Positions 1-8,099 of a stretch of DNA of 64,000 bases are shown piece after piece. Source of the stretch: an uncultured Chelatococcus sp. (GTDB lineage Bacteria > Pseudomonadota > Alphaproteobacteria > Rhizobiales > Beijerinckiaceae). The translations under genes were made by a program, and so were the position numbers. Numbering within the stretch: the first letter of the stretch is position 1; each line of letters opens with the position of its first letter. The notes beneath the pieces were generated by a model. That model had not been told where the DNA came from, did not search any database, and was given only the letters and a program-made list of their open reading frames with translations. The DNA lies in assembly GCA_937863995.1 (NCBI GenBank), contig CALMIK010000071.1, positions 1-64,000 on the forward strand. Reading direction: 5' to 3'.

Positions 1-536
1 GCCCCGAAGATGCCCTCGCCCCATTCGGCCACGTTGAGGTAGTTCTCCATCATGCGCCGCTTGGACCAGATGGCGTCGGCGTAGAGCGACAGCGGTATTT
101 CCGCGCCCTTGCGCAGGTAGGAGCGCCCCGGCCACAGCACCAGATTCTTGACCGTCTGCATGGGGATGGTGGATGCGCCGCGCGACGGGCCATCCTCGCC
201 CGCCCGGTCGAGGACAAGCTGTAGCGCGGTCCAGTCGACGCCGTCATGCAGGCAGAAGCGCGAATCCTCGGAGGCGATCACCGCCTGCGCCAGGGCGGGC
301 GCGATGGCGTCGAGCGGCGTCCACTGCCGGTCCACTGGTTGCAGGGTGAGCCAGCGGCCGATCATCAGCGTCGACACCGGCGGCACGAAGCCGTAAAGCG
401 TCAGCAGAACGAAAGGCAGCGCCACCAGCGCGGCGAGCGCGAGCACCAGGCGCCGCCAGAGACGCCGCAGCCGCGCGGGCGCCTGTCGCCTGTCGCCGGC
501 TGCTCTGCTCCGCGTCGTCGTGTCTCTGGCCGTCAT
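1..536 (-). CDS. mtgA: Monofunctional biosynthetic peptidoglycan transglycosylase (partial, C-terminus off the left edge)
   Basis: Glycosyltransferase family 51 enzyme that polymerises lipid II into glycan strands at the periplasmic face of the inner membrane. About 178 codons are present from an ATG at 534-536. The N-terminus is Arg-rich and cytoplasmic, followed by one membrane anchor at about residues 28-50. GT51 motif 1 is visible as SEDSRFCLHDG, with the catalytic Glu in the ED pair. Motif 2 is GASTIPMQTVKNL, where the family usually has STIxQQ. Motif 3 contains RKGAEIPLSLYAD and then SKRRMMENYLN. Roughly 50-60 C-terminal residues are missing because the window ends. It is divergent from ispA. 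There is no transpeptidase domain in the visible part, which fits the monofunctional MtgA class rather than a bifunctional penicillin-binding protein. Confidence 0.93.
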   Translation of the reverse strand, partial: MTARDTTTRSRAAGDRRQAPARLRRLWRRLVLALAALVALPFVLLTLYGFVPPVSTLMIGRWLTLQPVDRQWTPLDAIAPALAQAVIASEDSRFCLHDGVDWTALQLVLDRAGEDGPSRGASTIPMQTVKNLVLWPGRSYLRKGAEIPLSLYADAIWSKRRMMENYLNVAEWGEGIFG

Positions 537-753
537 GCCCCCTCCAGGACCTCTCCGCGTGAGTGTGTTCCCGGCAGTGGACATGCGCTGCCGAAGCTGA
601 GAGAAGTAGCAAGCCTCCCGGCCAGGCGGACGCTGACCAACCCCGGATGCGGCGGGATGATAGCGCGCGCCGGGCAGGGTTGTGAAGCCGGGCGGCGGCG
701 CCCGCGACCGGATACGGAAAAAGACGCAACCGCGAAGGTAAGGAATCACGCAC

Positions 754-1707
754 GTGCAGGCGACGCATATCACTGGTACCGATCTCGATCCCCAGGCGGC
801 GTTCCAGCGTCGTCTCGCCGCCGTCGCGGTGGCGGTCGAGGAGCGGATTGCGGCCCTGCTCGACGATACGCCGCGCCGTGGCGAGATCGCGCGGCCCGCG
901 CGCCTGCTTGCCGCAATGCGCCACGCCATGCTCGCCGGCGGCAAACGGCTGCGGCCGTTCCTCGTGATCGAGACCGCGGCGCTGTTCGGCGTGCCCTTCG
1001 CCGGAGCGCTCAACGCCGCCTGCGCGCTGGAGCTCGTTCACGGCTATTCGCTGGTGCACGACGATCTGCCCTCCATGGACGACGACGACCTGCGGCGCGG
1101 CCAGCCCACCGTGCACCGGGCGTTCGACGAGGCGACGGCCATTCTTGCCGGCGACGCACTGCTGACGCTCGCCTTCGATGTCGCGGCCGACGAGACGAGC
1201 CATTCCGATCCGGGAGTGCGGGCGGCGCTGGTGCAGGGGCTGGCGCGGGCGGCGGGTGTCGGCGGCATGGTCGGCGGGCAGATGATGGATCTGGCGGCGG
1301 AAGGCCGCTACGGCGAGGTGTTGCTCGACGAGGCGCGCGTGCGCCGGCTGCAGGCCATGAAGACCGGCGCCCTGCTCGCCTTCGGTGTCGATGCCGGGGC
1401 GACGATCGGGCGCGCGACGGTGACGGAGCGGCAGGCGCTCGGAACGTATGGACGGGCTTTGGGCGCGGCCTTCCAGGTGGCGGACGACCTGCTCGATCTC
1501 GAATCGAGCACCGAGGCTCTCGGCAAGCGCGCCGCCAAGGACGCGGACAAGGGCAAGGCGACGCTGGTGGCGGCTCTCGGGCCGGAGCGCGCCCGCCACG
1601 AGCGCGACACGCTGGTGGAGACGGCAATCGGCGCGCTCGCGTCTTTCGGCGCCAGGGCGGAGATCCTGCGCGCTGCGGCGCGCTTCACCGCTTCCAGAAA
1701 ATCCTGA
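754..1707 (+). CDS. ispA: Polyprenyl synthetase, FPP/GGPP synthase type
   Basis: Trans-prenyltransferase of 317 residues that condenses IPP with allylic diphosphates to give farnesyl or geranylgeranyl diphosphate. The first aspartate-rich motif is DDLPSMD at residues 103-109, the DDxxxxD form of bacterial type II FPP synthases. The second is DDLLD at 244-248, preceded by AFQVA. The IPP-binding GGKRLRP is at 62-68. The start is GTG, supported by an AGGA-type ribosome binding site at 741-744. Product chain length cannot be read with certainty; the length and motifs favour FPP synthase. ispG of the same isoprenoid route lies at 27.6 kb. Confidence 0.9.
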   Translation: MQATHITGTDLDPQAAFQRRLAAVAVAVEERIAALLDDTPRRGEIARPARLLAAMRHAMLAGGKRLRPFLVIETAALFGVPFAGALNAACALELVHGYSLVHDDLPSMDDDDLRRGQPTVHRAFDEATAILAGDALLTLAFDVAADETSHSDPGVRAALVQGLARAAGVGGMVGGQMMDLAAEGRYGEVLLDEARVRRLQAMKTGALLAFGVDAGATIGRATVTERQALGTYGRALGAAFQVADDLLDLESSTEALGKRAAKDADKGKATLVAALGPERARHERDTLVETAIGALASFGARAEILRAAARFTASRKS

Positions 1708-1767
1708 GAATTCCGAGGAAGGCGCGGCACATCGGCCCCGCGCCGCCCGTTTGTCGCGGATCGCGGA

Positions 1768-2502
1768 TCAGCGCCGGATGGCGGTGATGTAGCTCGGCGT
1801 GCGGCCCTCGCGAAACGCCTTTTGCTCGTAACGGGTGCTGAACCAGCCCTGCCACGGCTCGCGCCAGTCGTCGGCGCGCTCGGCCTGCCAGACGAAATCC
1901 GGCGAGCGGTCGAGGCGCGCCAGCGTCCACGCGGCGTAGTCGTCGATATCGGTGGCGAAACGTAGCTCGCCGCCGGGCCGCATCACCCGGCCAAGCTTCG
2001 AGAGCGTGGCGTCGGAGACGACGCGCCGCCTGCGGTGGCGGCGCTTGGGCCAGGGGTCGGGATAGAGGATGAACACCCGCGTAATGCTGGCGTCGGGCAG
2101 CCGGTCGATGACGGGTATCGCATCCGCGTCCTGCAGGCGCACGTTGCCGATGCCGGCGTCGTCGATGAGCGCCAGCAGCTTCGCCATGCCGTTGATGAAC
2201 GGCTCGCAGCCGATGATGCCGACATGGCTGTGCGCCTGCGCCTGCGCCATGAGGTGCTCGCCGCCGCCGAAGCCGATCTCGAGCCATACCTCGTCCACCG
2301 GAGCGGCGAAAAGGGTGTGCGGATCGATCGGCCCGGCTTCCGGCAGCCGCAGCTTCGGCAGCAGCGCGCCCATGAGATCGGCCTGCCTGTCGCGCAGGCG
2401 CTTACCCTTGCGCCGGCCGTAGAACGTGTTCGGGCGCTGCTCGCTGTCATTCGAGGGGGCATGTCCCGCCGCCGTGGCGGCGGGATCGTCTGATGGGATC
2501 AT
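1768..2502 (-). CDS. trmB: tRNA (guanine-N7-)-methyltransferase
   Basis: SAM-dependent enzyme that makes m7G46 in the variable loop of tRNAs. The 244-residue protein has a basic N-terminus, the SAM-binding loop EIGFGGGEHL, an acidic residue at the end of strand 2 (GCEPF), and the family signature YPDPWPKRRHRRRR, which corresponds to the PDPWxKxRHxKRR element for tRNA binding and catalysis. The C-terminal part has TDIDDYAAW. It starts 27 bases downstream of the metK stop on the same strand. Co-transcription with a SAM synthetase, which makes its cofactor, is therefore likely. Confidence 0.93.
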   Translation of the reverse strand: MIPSDDPAATAAGHAPSNDSEQRPNTFYGRRKGKRLRDRQADLMGALLPKLRLPEAGPIDPHTLFAAPVDEVWLEIGFGGGEHLMAQAQAHSHVGIIGCEPFINGMAKLLALIDDAGIGNVRLQDADAIPVIDRLPDASITRVFILYPDPWPKRRHRRRRVVSDATLSKLGRVMRPGGELRFATDIDDYAAWTLARLDRSPDFVWQAERADDWREPWQGWFSTRYEQKAFREGRTPSYITAIRR

Positions 2503-2529
2503 CGTGACAAAACCGGCTGTCGCGGGCGA

Positions 2530-3702
2530 TCAGCCGACCGCGTTGCGCAGCGCGTCGACGAGGTCGATGCGCTCCCAAGAGAAGCCGCCGTCCGCTTCCG
2601 GCGCGCGGCCGAAGTGGCCGTAGGCGGCGGTGCGGGCGTAGATGGGGCGGTTGAGCGACAACTGCTGGCGAATACCGCGCGGCGACAGGTCGATGATGTT
2701 GAAGAGCACTTCCTCGAGCTTCACGTCGTCGACCCGGCCTGTGCCGTGGGTGTCGACGTAGAGCGACAGCGGCTGCGCCACGCCGATGGCGTAGGAAAGC
2801 TGGATGGTGACGCGATCGGCAAGATCGGCCGCGACCACGTTCTTGGCGAGGTAGCGTGCCGCGTAGGCCGCGGAACGGTCGACCTTGGTCGGGTCCTTGC
2901 CCGAGAACGCGCCGCCGCCGTGGGGCGCCGCGCCGCCGTAGGTGTCGACGATGATCTTTCGGCCGGTGAGGCCTGCGTCGCCGTCCGGCCCGCCGATCAC
3001 GAACTTGCCGGTGGGGTTCACGTGCCACACGGTGTTGGCGTCGATCCAGCCGTCGGGCAGCGCCTGGCGCACGTAGGGCTCGACGATGGCGTGCACGTCA
3101 CGCGACGTCAGCGTCTCGTCAAGGTGCTGGGTGGAGACCACGATCTGCGTCACGCCCACGGGCTTGCCGTCGACGTAGCGCACGGTCACCTGGCTCTTGG
3201 CATCCGGGCCGAGCACGCTCGATTCGCCGGAGCGGCGGGCGTCGGAGAGGCGCTTCAGGATTCGGTGGGCATAATAGATGGGAGCGGGCAGGAGCTCCGG
3301 CGTCTCGCGCGTGGCGTAGCCGAACATGATGCCCTGATCGCCTGCGCCCTCGTCCTTGTTGCCGGCGGCATCGACGCCCTGCGCGATGTCCGAGGATTGG
3401 GCGTGCAGCAGCACCTCGATGTCGGCGTCGTGCCAGTGGAAGCCGTCCTGCTCGTAGCCGATGTCCTTGATGGCGAGGCGGGCGAGGTGGGCGATGTAGT
3501 CCGCCGTGATTTCGGACGGGCCGCGCACTTCACCGGCGATCACCACCCTGTTGGTGGTCGCGAGCGTCTCGCAGGCGACGCGGGCCTCGGGCGCCACGGA
3601 CAGGTACGCGTCGACGACGGTGTCCGAAATGCGGTCGCACACCTTGTCCGGATGACCCTCGGAAACCGATTCGCTGGTGAAAAGATAATTGAGACGCGAC
3701 AC
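2530..3702 (-). CDS. metK: S-adenosylmethionine synthetase
   Basis: Makes SAM from methionine and ATP; cytosolic, normally a tetramer. The protein is 390 residues, the usual length. Signatures seen are [18 protein letters not shown] near the N-terminus (methionine and ATP binding), [11 protein letters not shown] in the middle, [13 protein letters not shown], and the phosphate-binding glycine-rich [16 protein letters not shown]. The start is a GTG, with AGGGA about ten bases upstream. The leader to the next upstream gene is 360 bases long and carries a short hairpin. The metK-trmB pair follows an HTH regulator gene, an arrangement I recall as conserved in rhizobia. Confidence 0.97.
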   Translation of the reverse strand: MSRLNYLFTSESVSEGHPDKVCDRISDTVVDAYLSVAPEARVACETLATTNRVVIAGEVRGPSEITADYIAHLARLAIKDIGYEQDGFHWHDADIEVLLHAQSSDIAQGVDAAGNKDEGAGDQGIMFGYATRETPELLPAPIYYAHRILKRLSDARRSGESSVLGPDAKSQVTVRYVDGKPVGVTQIVVSTQHLDETLTSRDVHAIVEPYVRQALPDGWIDANTVWHVNPTGKFVIGGPDGDAGLTGRKIIVDTYGGAAPHGGGAFSGKDPTKVDRSAAYAARYLAKNVVAADLADRVTIQLSYAIGVAQPLSLYVDTHGTGRVDDVKLEEVLFNIIDLSPRGIRQQLSLNRPIYARTAAYGHFGRAPEADGGFSWERIDLVDALRNAVG

Positions 3703-4062
3703 GATCCAATGTCCCTGTTGCCTGACGTTGTCCCTGGAGCGCTTTCCGAACGGCCGGAAAAGCCCCGCGATCTAGCATGAATGCGCTCGGCACGAAGGCG
3801 CCCGCCTCCTCGCGGAAGCAGCGCTCTTCATGGAGATGCCGTTCGGGAGATACCGTCCGGGATACCGCCCGTCCCCTCCGCCGCGCCCCGGACCGGCTGC
3901 GGCGCGGTGCGGCGGCGGAAGAGCCTTGAGTGTCCGCGGAGAACGCTACTCTCCACGGATTTTGACTCTTCGACGAGTCCGACTCTTGGCAGTATGTGAC
4001 GGTTCGGTCAAGCCGGGATACCGAATTCGTTCTCTAAAAAGAACGAATGGCTGTCAAAAATA
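3703..4062. other. metK leader / intergenic region
   Basis: This 360-base stretch lies between the HTH regulator stop and the metK start, and no coding region is convincing. Near metK there is a 6-bp stem with a 6-base loop at 3743-3760 (TTTCCG/CGGAAA). Just after the HTH stop there is a longer inverted repeat, listed separately. I looked for a SAM riboswitch by eye and could not fold a recognisable SAM-I or SAM-II pattern. A covariance-model scan would settle it. Confidence 0.5.
4025..4048. promoter_or_regulatory. 24-bp inverted repeat downstream of the HTH gene
   Basis: ATTCGTTC and GAACGAAT form perfect 8-base arms around an 8-base A-rich centre. The inner part, GTTCTnTnnAnAGAAC, is itself nearly symmetric. 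There is no following T-run in either direction, so an ordinary intrinsic terminator is not well supported. An operator for the adjacent regulator acting on metK, or an RNA hairpin, is equally possible. Confidence 0.4.
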
Positions 4063-4488
4063 TCACGTCTCGTGTTTCTCGAAGGGAAGATCCGGTCCTC
4101 CGCTGATGGATTCCACCAGCTCGATGATTCGACGCCGGACAGCGGCGTCCTGTATGCGCAGGAAGGCGCGCATGAGCCGCAGCCCCTCGTCCGTGGAGAC
4201 GGTGTCTGCTGTGTATGACGGCGCGGAGGGCTCGCCGAAACCGGCAGCCCTGCTGGGTGCGTCCTGCAAGCCCTCGAAGAAGTATCCCACGGGCACGCCA
4301 AGAGTTGCGCCGATCTGTTGCAACCGGCTGGCGCTGATGCGGTTCGTGCCTTTTTCGTACTTCTGGATCTGCTGGAACGTGACGCCGAGCGCACCGCCCA
4401 ACTTTTCCTGGCTTATGCCCAATACCTGACGCCTGGCCTTGACGCGGCTACCGACATGTTTGTCGATCTTGTTGGCGTTATTCGTCAC
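4063..4488 (-). CDS. XRE/Cro-type helix-turn-helix regulator, PhrR/PraR-like
   Basis: A 141-residue DNA-binding protein. A Cro/C1-type HTH spans about residues 14-68, with the core ISQEKLGGALGVTFQQIQKYEKG. A short C-terminal tail includes the helix RAFLRIQDAAVRRRIIELVES. This layout and sequence match the small alphaproteobacterial regulators known as PhrR or PraR. From memory, phrR lies beside lnt (actA) in Sinorhizobium, as this gene does here. The start is GTG with GAGAGG seven bases upstream. It sits between lnt and metK on the same strand but has its own 273-base upstream gap with repeats that could be autoregulatory sites. Its targets cannot be read from sequence. Confidence 0.8.
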   Translation of the reverse strand: MTNNANKIDKHVGSRVKARRQVLGISQEKLGGALGVTFQQIQKYEKGTNRISASRLQQIGATLGVPVGYFFEGLQDAPSRAAGFGEPSAPSYTADTVSTDEGLRLMRAFLRIQDAAVRRRIIELVESISGGPDLPFEKHET

Positions 4489-4550
4489 CTGTGCCTCTCG
4501 AAGAAAAGCGAAGCGGAGAGGATCGACATCACCTGAAATTAACCCGTTTC

Positions 4551-4568
4551 ATATGCCGGGTATATGCC
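4551..4568. promoter_or_regulatory. Direct repeat ATATGCC, 11-bp period, upstream of the HTH regulator
   Basis: ATATGCC occurs at 4551-4557 and 4562-4568, one helical turn apart. The outer bases also make CATAT/ATATG inverted arms. It lies 63-80 bases upstream of the GTG start of the HTH gene, where an autoregulatory operator would be expected. This is a pattern call only. Confidence 0.3.
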
Positions 4569-4761
4569 CTTGGGGTAAAACACCTGTTGCCTTCAGGAAA
4601 AAATCCGCTGTCTCCGTAACGCGACCGAGCTCCACGACAGCCGCCTCATCGCGGCGGGTCGCACCAGTCGGATGTCATGGAATCGCAGCTTAAACGCGTG
4701 GAAAATCCGGTTGGTTCCCGGGTGCAGTAAATTTCTTACATTGTGTCGGAATGTTGACATT

Positions 4762-6438
4762 CTACCTCGCTGCCACCCGTGCGTCGCGCCTTGCTGCAGG
4801 CGCGGCCACGCCAGCGGCGAGGCAGCATATTATGCCAATCCAGTAAAGGACAGCCCCCCCTGCGGCATGCAGTGTCACAAACGGCGTCGGAGCGAGAGGG
4901 AGGGGCAGGTCGGAATCGATGATGCCGGCTGTGCCGAGCGCGAGGACGGGCGCGACCGGCCGCCCGAACGGATCGAGCACCGCCGAAATTCCCGTGTTCG
5001 CGGCGCGCACGAGCGGCAGGCCCTGCTCGATGGCGCGCAGGCGCGATTGCGCGAAATGCTGGTGGGGGCCGGGCGTCATGCCGAACCAGGCATCGTTGGT
5101 GAGATTGAGAAGCAGCCCACGGTTCCCGGCTTCCGGCGGCTGCAGGATGGCTTCCTCGGGAAAGATCGCCTCGTAACAGATGAGCGCCGAAATGGGCGGC
5201 AGGCCCGGGGCCGTGAGCGCCCGGCGCGACTGGCCGGCTTCGAAGCCGCCGGGCGTATGTACGAACTGCCTGACGCCTAATTGACGCAAAAGTCCATCGA
5301 ATGGAAGATATTCGCCAAACGGCACCAGATGCACCTTGTCATAAGTGGCAAGGTCGGCGGCGTTGCTGTCGTAGACGCGGATGGCGTTGAAAAAGCGGTA
5401 GCGTTCCTCGCCCGGCAAGGGATTTTCCGCCCGCGCCGCGCCCGTGATCAGCACGATGCCTTCCGGCAGCATGCGGGCGATGTCGTCGAGCGCTTCCGGG
5501 GTGTGGTCGACGAGGAAGGGAAAAGCCGATTCCGGCCAGATAAGGTGCGTGGCGTCTTCGAGCCGCGCGCCGTTTTCGCCTTCCTGCATGCTGATGGCGC
5601 CATAACGGGCGATGATCGAGGCGCGGAACGACGCTTCGGCGCGCTCGGCTTCGTCGATGTTGGGCTGCATGATGCGCAGCCGCACGCCCGGCTGCACGGG
5701 CACGGGCTCCGCCGGGATGCGCCACAGGCCATAGCCGGCGACCAGCGCCAGCGCCGCCGCCGCCGCCGCCGGCATGGCGAGGCGCGCCAGCGCGCTTCCC
5801 CGGTCGGCGAGCGTCGCGGGCGCCGCGTGGATGAAGAGCACGATCAGCGTCAGCCAGTGCAGCCCGCCTAGCGCCGCCGCCTGCGCCAGCACGTCGCCCT
5901 GGCCGAAGGCCATGCCCCATGCGTTCCACGGAAAGCCGGTGAACTGGGTGGCGCGCAGCCATTCGGAAAGCGCCAGCGCGGCCACGAACAGTGGCACACG
6001 CCACATGTCGGGCCGCCACAGCGCGCCGGCGAGCGCGAAACCCGCCGCCGTGAACAGCGCCAGCACCATCGGCAGCCCGACGACGCCGAGCGGCAGCGCC
6101 CACAAAAATTCGTCCGCATCGACAAGGAAGGCGGAACCGAGCCACCACAATCCCGCGACGAAGTAGCCGAAGCCGAACCACCATCCGCAAACGGCTGCCG
6201 CCCGCGCCCGTGCTGACCGGGCCGCGCCGGTGCCGGCATGGACCGCGTCGATGAGCCAGACGGCGACGGGCAGGGAGACGAACAGAACCGGCCACAGCCC
6301 GAAGGGCGGCATGGCGAGTGCCCCGAGCGCCCCGGCGAAAAAGGCCGCGAGCCAGCGCACGCGCGCCCGCGCGCCCGCGAGCCACGGGATCGGCGGCGCG
6401 GGTGCGGCCGGCGGCAACGCGCTGTCGGGCGCGCTCAT
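4762..6438 (-). CDS. lnt: Apolipoprotein N-acyltransferase
   Basis: Transfers the third acyl chain to the N-terminal cysteine of lipoproteins in the inner membrane. The protein is 558 residues. About 240 N-terminal residues contain several hydrophobic helices, followed by a nitrilase-fold periplasmic domain and a final membrane helix. The catalytic triad can be placed: Glu303 in WPESAFPF, Lys368 in YDKVHLVPFGEYLP and Cys421 in LICYEAIFP. The start overlaps the corC stop by four bases (ATGA), so the two genes are translationally coupled. The phoH-ybeY-corC-lnt order is a common alphaproteobacterial operon. Confidence 0.95.
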   Translation of the reverse strand: MSAPDSALPPAAPAPPIPWLAGARARVRWLAAFFAGALGALAMPPFGLWPVLFVSLPVAVWLIDAVHAGTGAARSARARAAAVCGWWFGFGYFVAGLWWLGSAFLVDADEFLWALPLGVVGLPMVLALFTAAGFALAGALWRPDMWRVPLFVAALALSEWLRATQFTGFPWNAWGMAFGQGDVLAQAAALGGLHWLTLIVLFIHAAPATLADRGSALARLAMPAAAAAALALVAGYGLWRIPAEPVPVQPGVRLRIMQPNIDEAERAEASFRASIIARYGAISMQEGENGARLEDATHLIWPESAFPFLVDHTPEALDDIARMLPEGIVLITGAARAENPLPGEERYRFFNAIRVYDSNAADLATYDKVHLVPFGEYLPFDGLLRQLGVRQFVHTPGGFEAGQSRRALTAPGLPPISALICYEAIFPEEAILQPPEAGNRGLLLNLTNDAWFGMTPGPHQHFAQSRLRAIEQGLPLVRAANTGISAVLDPFGRPVAPVLALGTAGIIDSDLPLPLAPTPFVTLHAAGGAVLYWIGIICCLAAGVAAPAARRDARVAAR

Positions 6439-7529
6439 GCTTCCGGCGGCGCGCCGAGCTGCGGGTCGCCTTGCCCGCCCGTGGGCGGCAGCTTGCCCTC
6501 GTTGCGGTCGGCGCGGGTCAGGTCGAGCACCGCCGCGGGCTCGTGCGCACGCGGCTGGCCGAGCACGCGGTCGCCGCCGGCGGCGTCCTCGTCGAGCGAC
6601 AGGCGCAGGCGCTTCAGGCGGCGGGAATCGGCATCGAGAATATCGAACACCAGCCCGTAGGGGCCGGGAATGCGCTCGCCCGTGTCCGGCACGCGCCCGG
6701 CGAGCGTCACGATCAGACCGCCGATGGTATCGACTTCCTCGGCCACCTCGATGGTGTCGAGATCGAAGCCCACCGCCTGCGATACCTCGTCGAGATCGGC
6801 GCGCGCGTCGATGACGAAGCTGCGCGGGCCGGTCCGGGAAATTTCTGGCGACGCCTCGTTGTCGTGCTCGTCCTCGATGTCGCCGACGATCATCTCCATG
6901 ATATCCTCCATGGAGATGAGGCCGTCGGTGCCGCCGTACTCGTCGATGACGAGCGCCATGTGGGTGCGGGTGGCCTGCATCTTCACCAGCAGGTCCATGA
7001 CCGGCATGGAGGGCGGCACGTAGAGGACCGGCCGCAGCACGGAAGCTTGCGACAGCGGCGTGGTGAGGTCGATCTCGAGCCGTGTCGGCAGCTCGCCCCC
7101 GGCGGCCGAGGCGAAGGCCGCGCCCCGTTCGGCGATGTATTCGAGGAAATCGCGGATGTGCACCATGCCGCGCGGGTCGTCGAGGGATTCGCCATAGACC
7201 GGCAGGCGCGAATGTCCCGCCTCGCGGAAGGCGCGGATGGTCTCGGCCAGCGAAACTTCCTCGTGCAGGGCAATGATGTCGGCGCGCGGAACCATGGCGT
7301 CGACCACGCGCATCTCGCTCACGTCGAGCACGTTCTGCAGCAGGGAACGCTCCAGCGCGGTGAAGTCGTTCGCGCCCGAATCTTCCTCGAGCGCTTCCTC
7401 CAGCGCCTCGCGCACGGAGGTATCGTTACGCAGTCCAAGACCGCTCAATAGTCGGTCTATCCAACTGTCGCCCTCGCGGCTCGATCCGTTGTCGTCGGAT
7501 TTGGCGGGCGAACTTCGGTCGTCGCTCAT
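6435..7529 (-). CDS. corC: Hemolysin-related CBS-domain protein, CorC/TlyC family
   Basis: A 364-residue cytosolic protein of the CorC/TlyC group. Two CBS domains occupy about residues 80-210, including MVPRADIIALHEEVSLAE and VLYVPPSMPVMDLLVKMQ. They are followed by IDEYGGTDGLISMEDI and a C-terminal CorC_HlyC domain with VDTIGGLIVTLAGRVPDTGE. The family is linked to magnesium/cobalt efflux and membrane integrity, but its exact biochemical activity is unsettled. I start it at the ATG at 7527-7529 (MSDDRSSPAKSDD). Upstream sequence in this frame belongs to ybeY read in another frame. It begins seven bases after ybeY and overlaps lnt. Confidence 0.92.
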   Translation of the reverse strand: MSDDRSSPAKSDDNGSSREGDSWIDRLLSGLGLRNDTSVREALEEALEEDSGANDFTALERSLLQNVLDVSEMRVVDAMVPRADIIALHEEVSLAETIRAFREAGHSRLPVYGESLDDPRGMVHIRDFLEYIAERGAAFASAAGGELPTRLEIDLTTPLSQASVLRPVLYVPPSMPVMDLLVKMQATRTHMALVIDEYGGTDGLISMEDIMEMIVGDIEDEHDNEASPEISRTGPRSFVIDARADLDEVSQAVGFDLDTIEVAEEVDTIGGLIVTLAGRVPDTGERIPGPYGLVFDILDADSRRLKRLRLSLDEDAAGGDRVLGQPRAHEPAAVLDLTRADRNEGKLPPTGGQGDPQLGAPPEA

Positions 7530-7536
7530 GGCGGAA

Positions 7537-8031
7537 TCAGGTCTCCAGTTCGAGATCGGCGTAAGGATCGGCGATGCCGAGATCGGCGAGCGCTGCGATT
7601 TCGAGCGCTTCCATCGCCTCGGCTTCCGGGTCGGTTTCGTGGTCGAAGCCGAGAAGGTGCAGCACGCCGTGGACGATGAGATGGGTGGTGTGGTCGGCGA
7701 GCGTCTTGCCGTCGTCGCGCGCCTCGCGCTCCACCGTCTCGAACGCGAGCACGATATCGCCGATATGGGGCGCGTCGGCAAGCTCGTCCGGCTCAGCGGC
7801 GGGGAACGACAGCACGTTGGTGGGCTTGTCGAAGCCGCGCCACTGGGCGTTGAGCTGGCGCACCGCCGCGTCGTCGGCGAGCGCGACGCTCAGTTCCGCC
7901 CCCTCGTGCACGGCAAGGCCCGCGCGCGCGAGGGCCGCGGCCACCGCGCGCTCCGCCAGTTCCTCCGCCCCGGCCAGCGCCGCCCATTGCGGCGCCTGCA
8001 CGAGCACGTCGATCGACAATGTCTGAACCAT
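7537..8031 (-). CDS. ybeY: Endoribonuclease YbeY
   Basis: Single-strand-specific metal-dependent RNase required for 16S rRNA 3-prime maturation and ribosome quality control. The metal-binding signature HGVLHLLGFDH supplies three histidines, at residues 121, 125 and 131 of the 164-residue form. The conserved NVLSFP and GDIVLAFETV strands precede it. I chose the ATG at 8029-8031 because GGTGGAG lies just upstream. An in-frame ATG at 8041-8043 gives four more residues but has a weaker site. It is in the phoH-ybeY-corC-lnt operon, 7 bases from corC. Confidence 0.93.
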   Translation of the reverse strand: MVQTLSIDVLVQAPQWAALAGAEELAERAVAAALARAGLAVHEGAELSVALADDAAVRQLNAQWRGFDKPTNVLSFPAAEPDELADAPHIGDIVLAFETVEREARDDGKTLADHTTHLIVHGVLHLLGFDHETDPEAEAMEALEIAALADLGIADPYADLELET

Positions 8032-8099
8032 CAACTCCACCACACGGCACTCAAGAAACGCGAACGCATTGTCGCCGGCTAATATTCACCACCGGATAT

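Noticed and set aside
246..1787. Long overlapping frames in both strands across ispA (for example a 513-codon plus-strand frame and a 451-codon minus-strand frame)
   Set aside because: Their translations are Arg/Ala/Gly/Pro-rich without motifs, whereas the ispA frame has both aspartate-rich motifs. They are shadows of high-GC coding sequence.
3703..3830. Possible SAM riboswitch in the metK leader
   Set aside because: Only a 6-bp hairpin is seen; no pseudoknot or conserved SAM-I/SAM-II core could be traced by eye. A covariance-model scan would decide.
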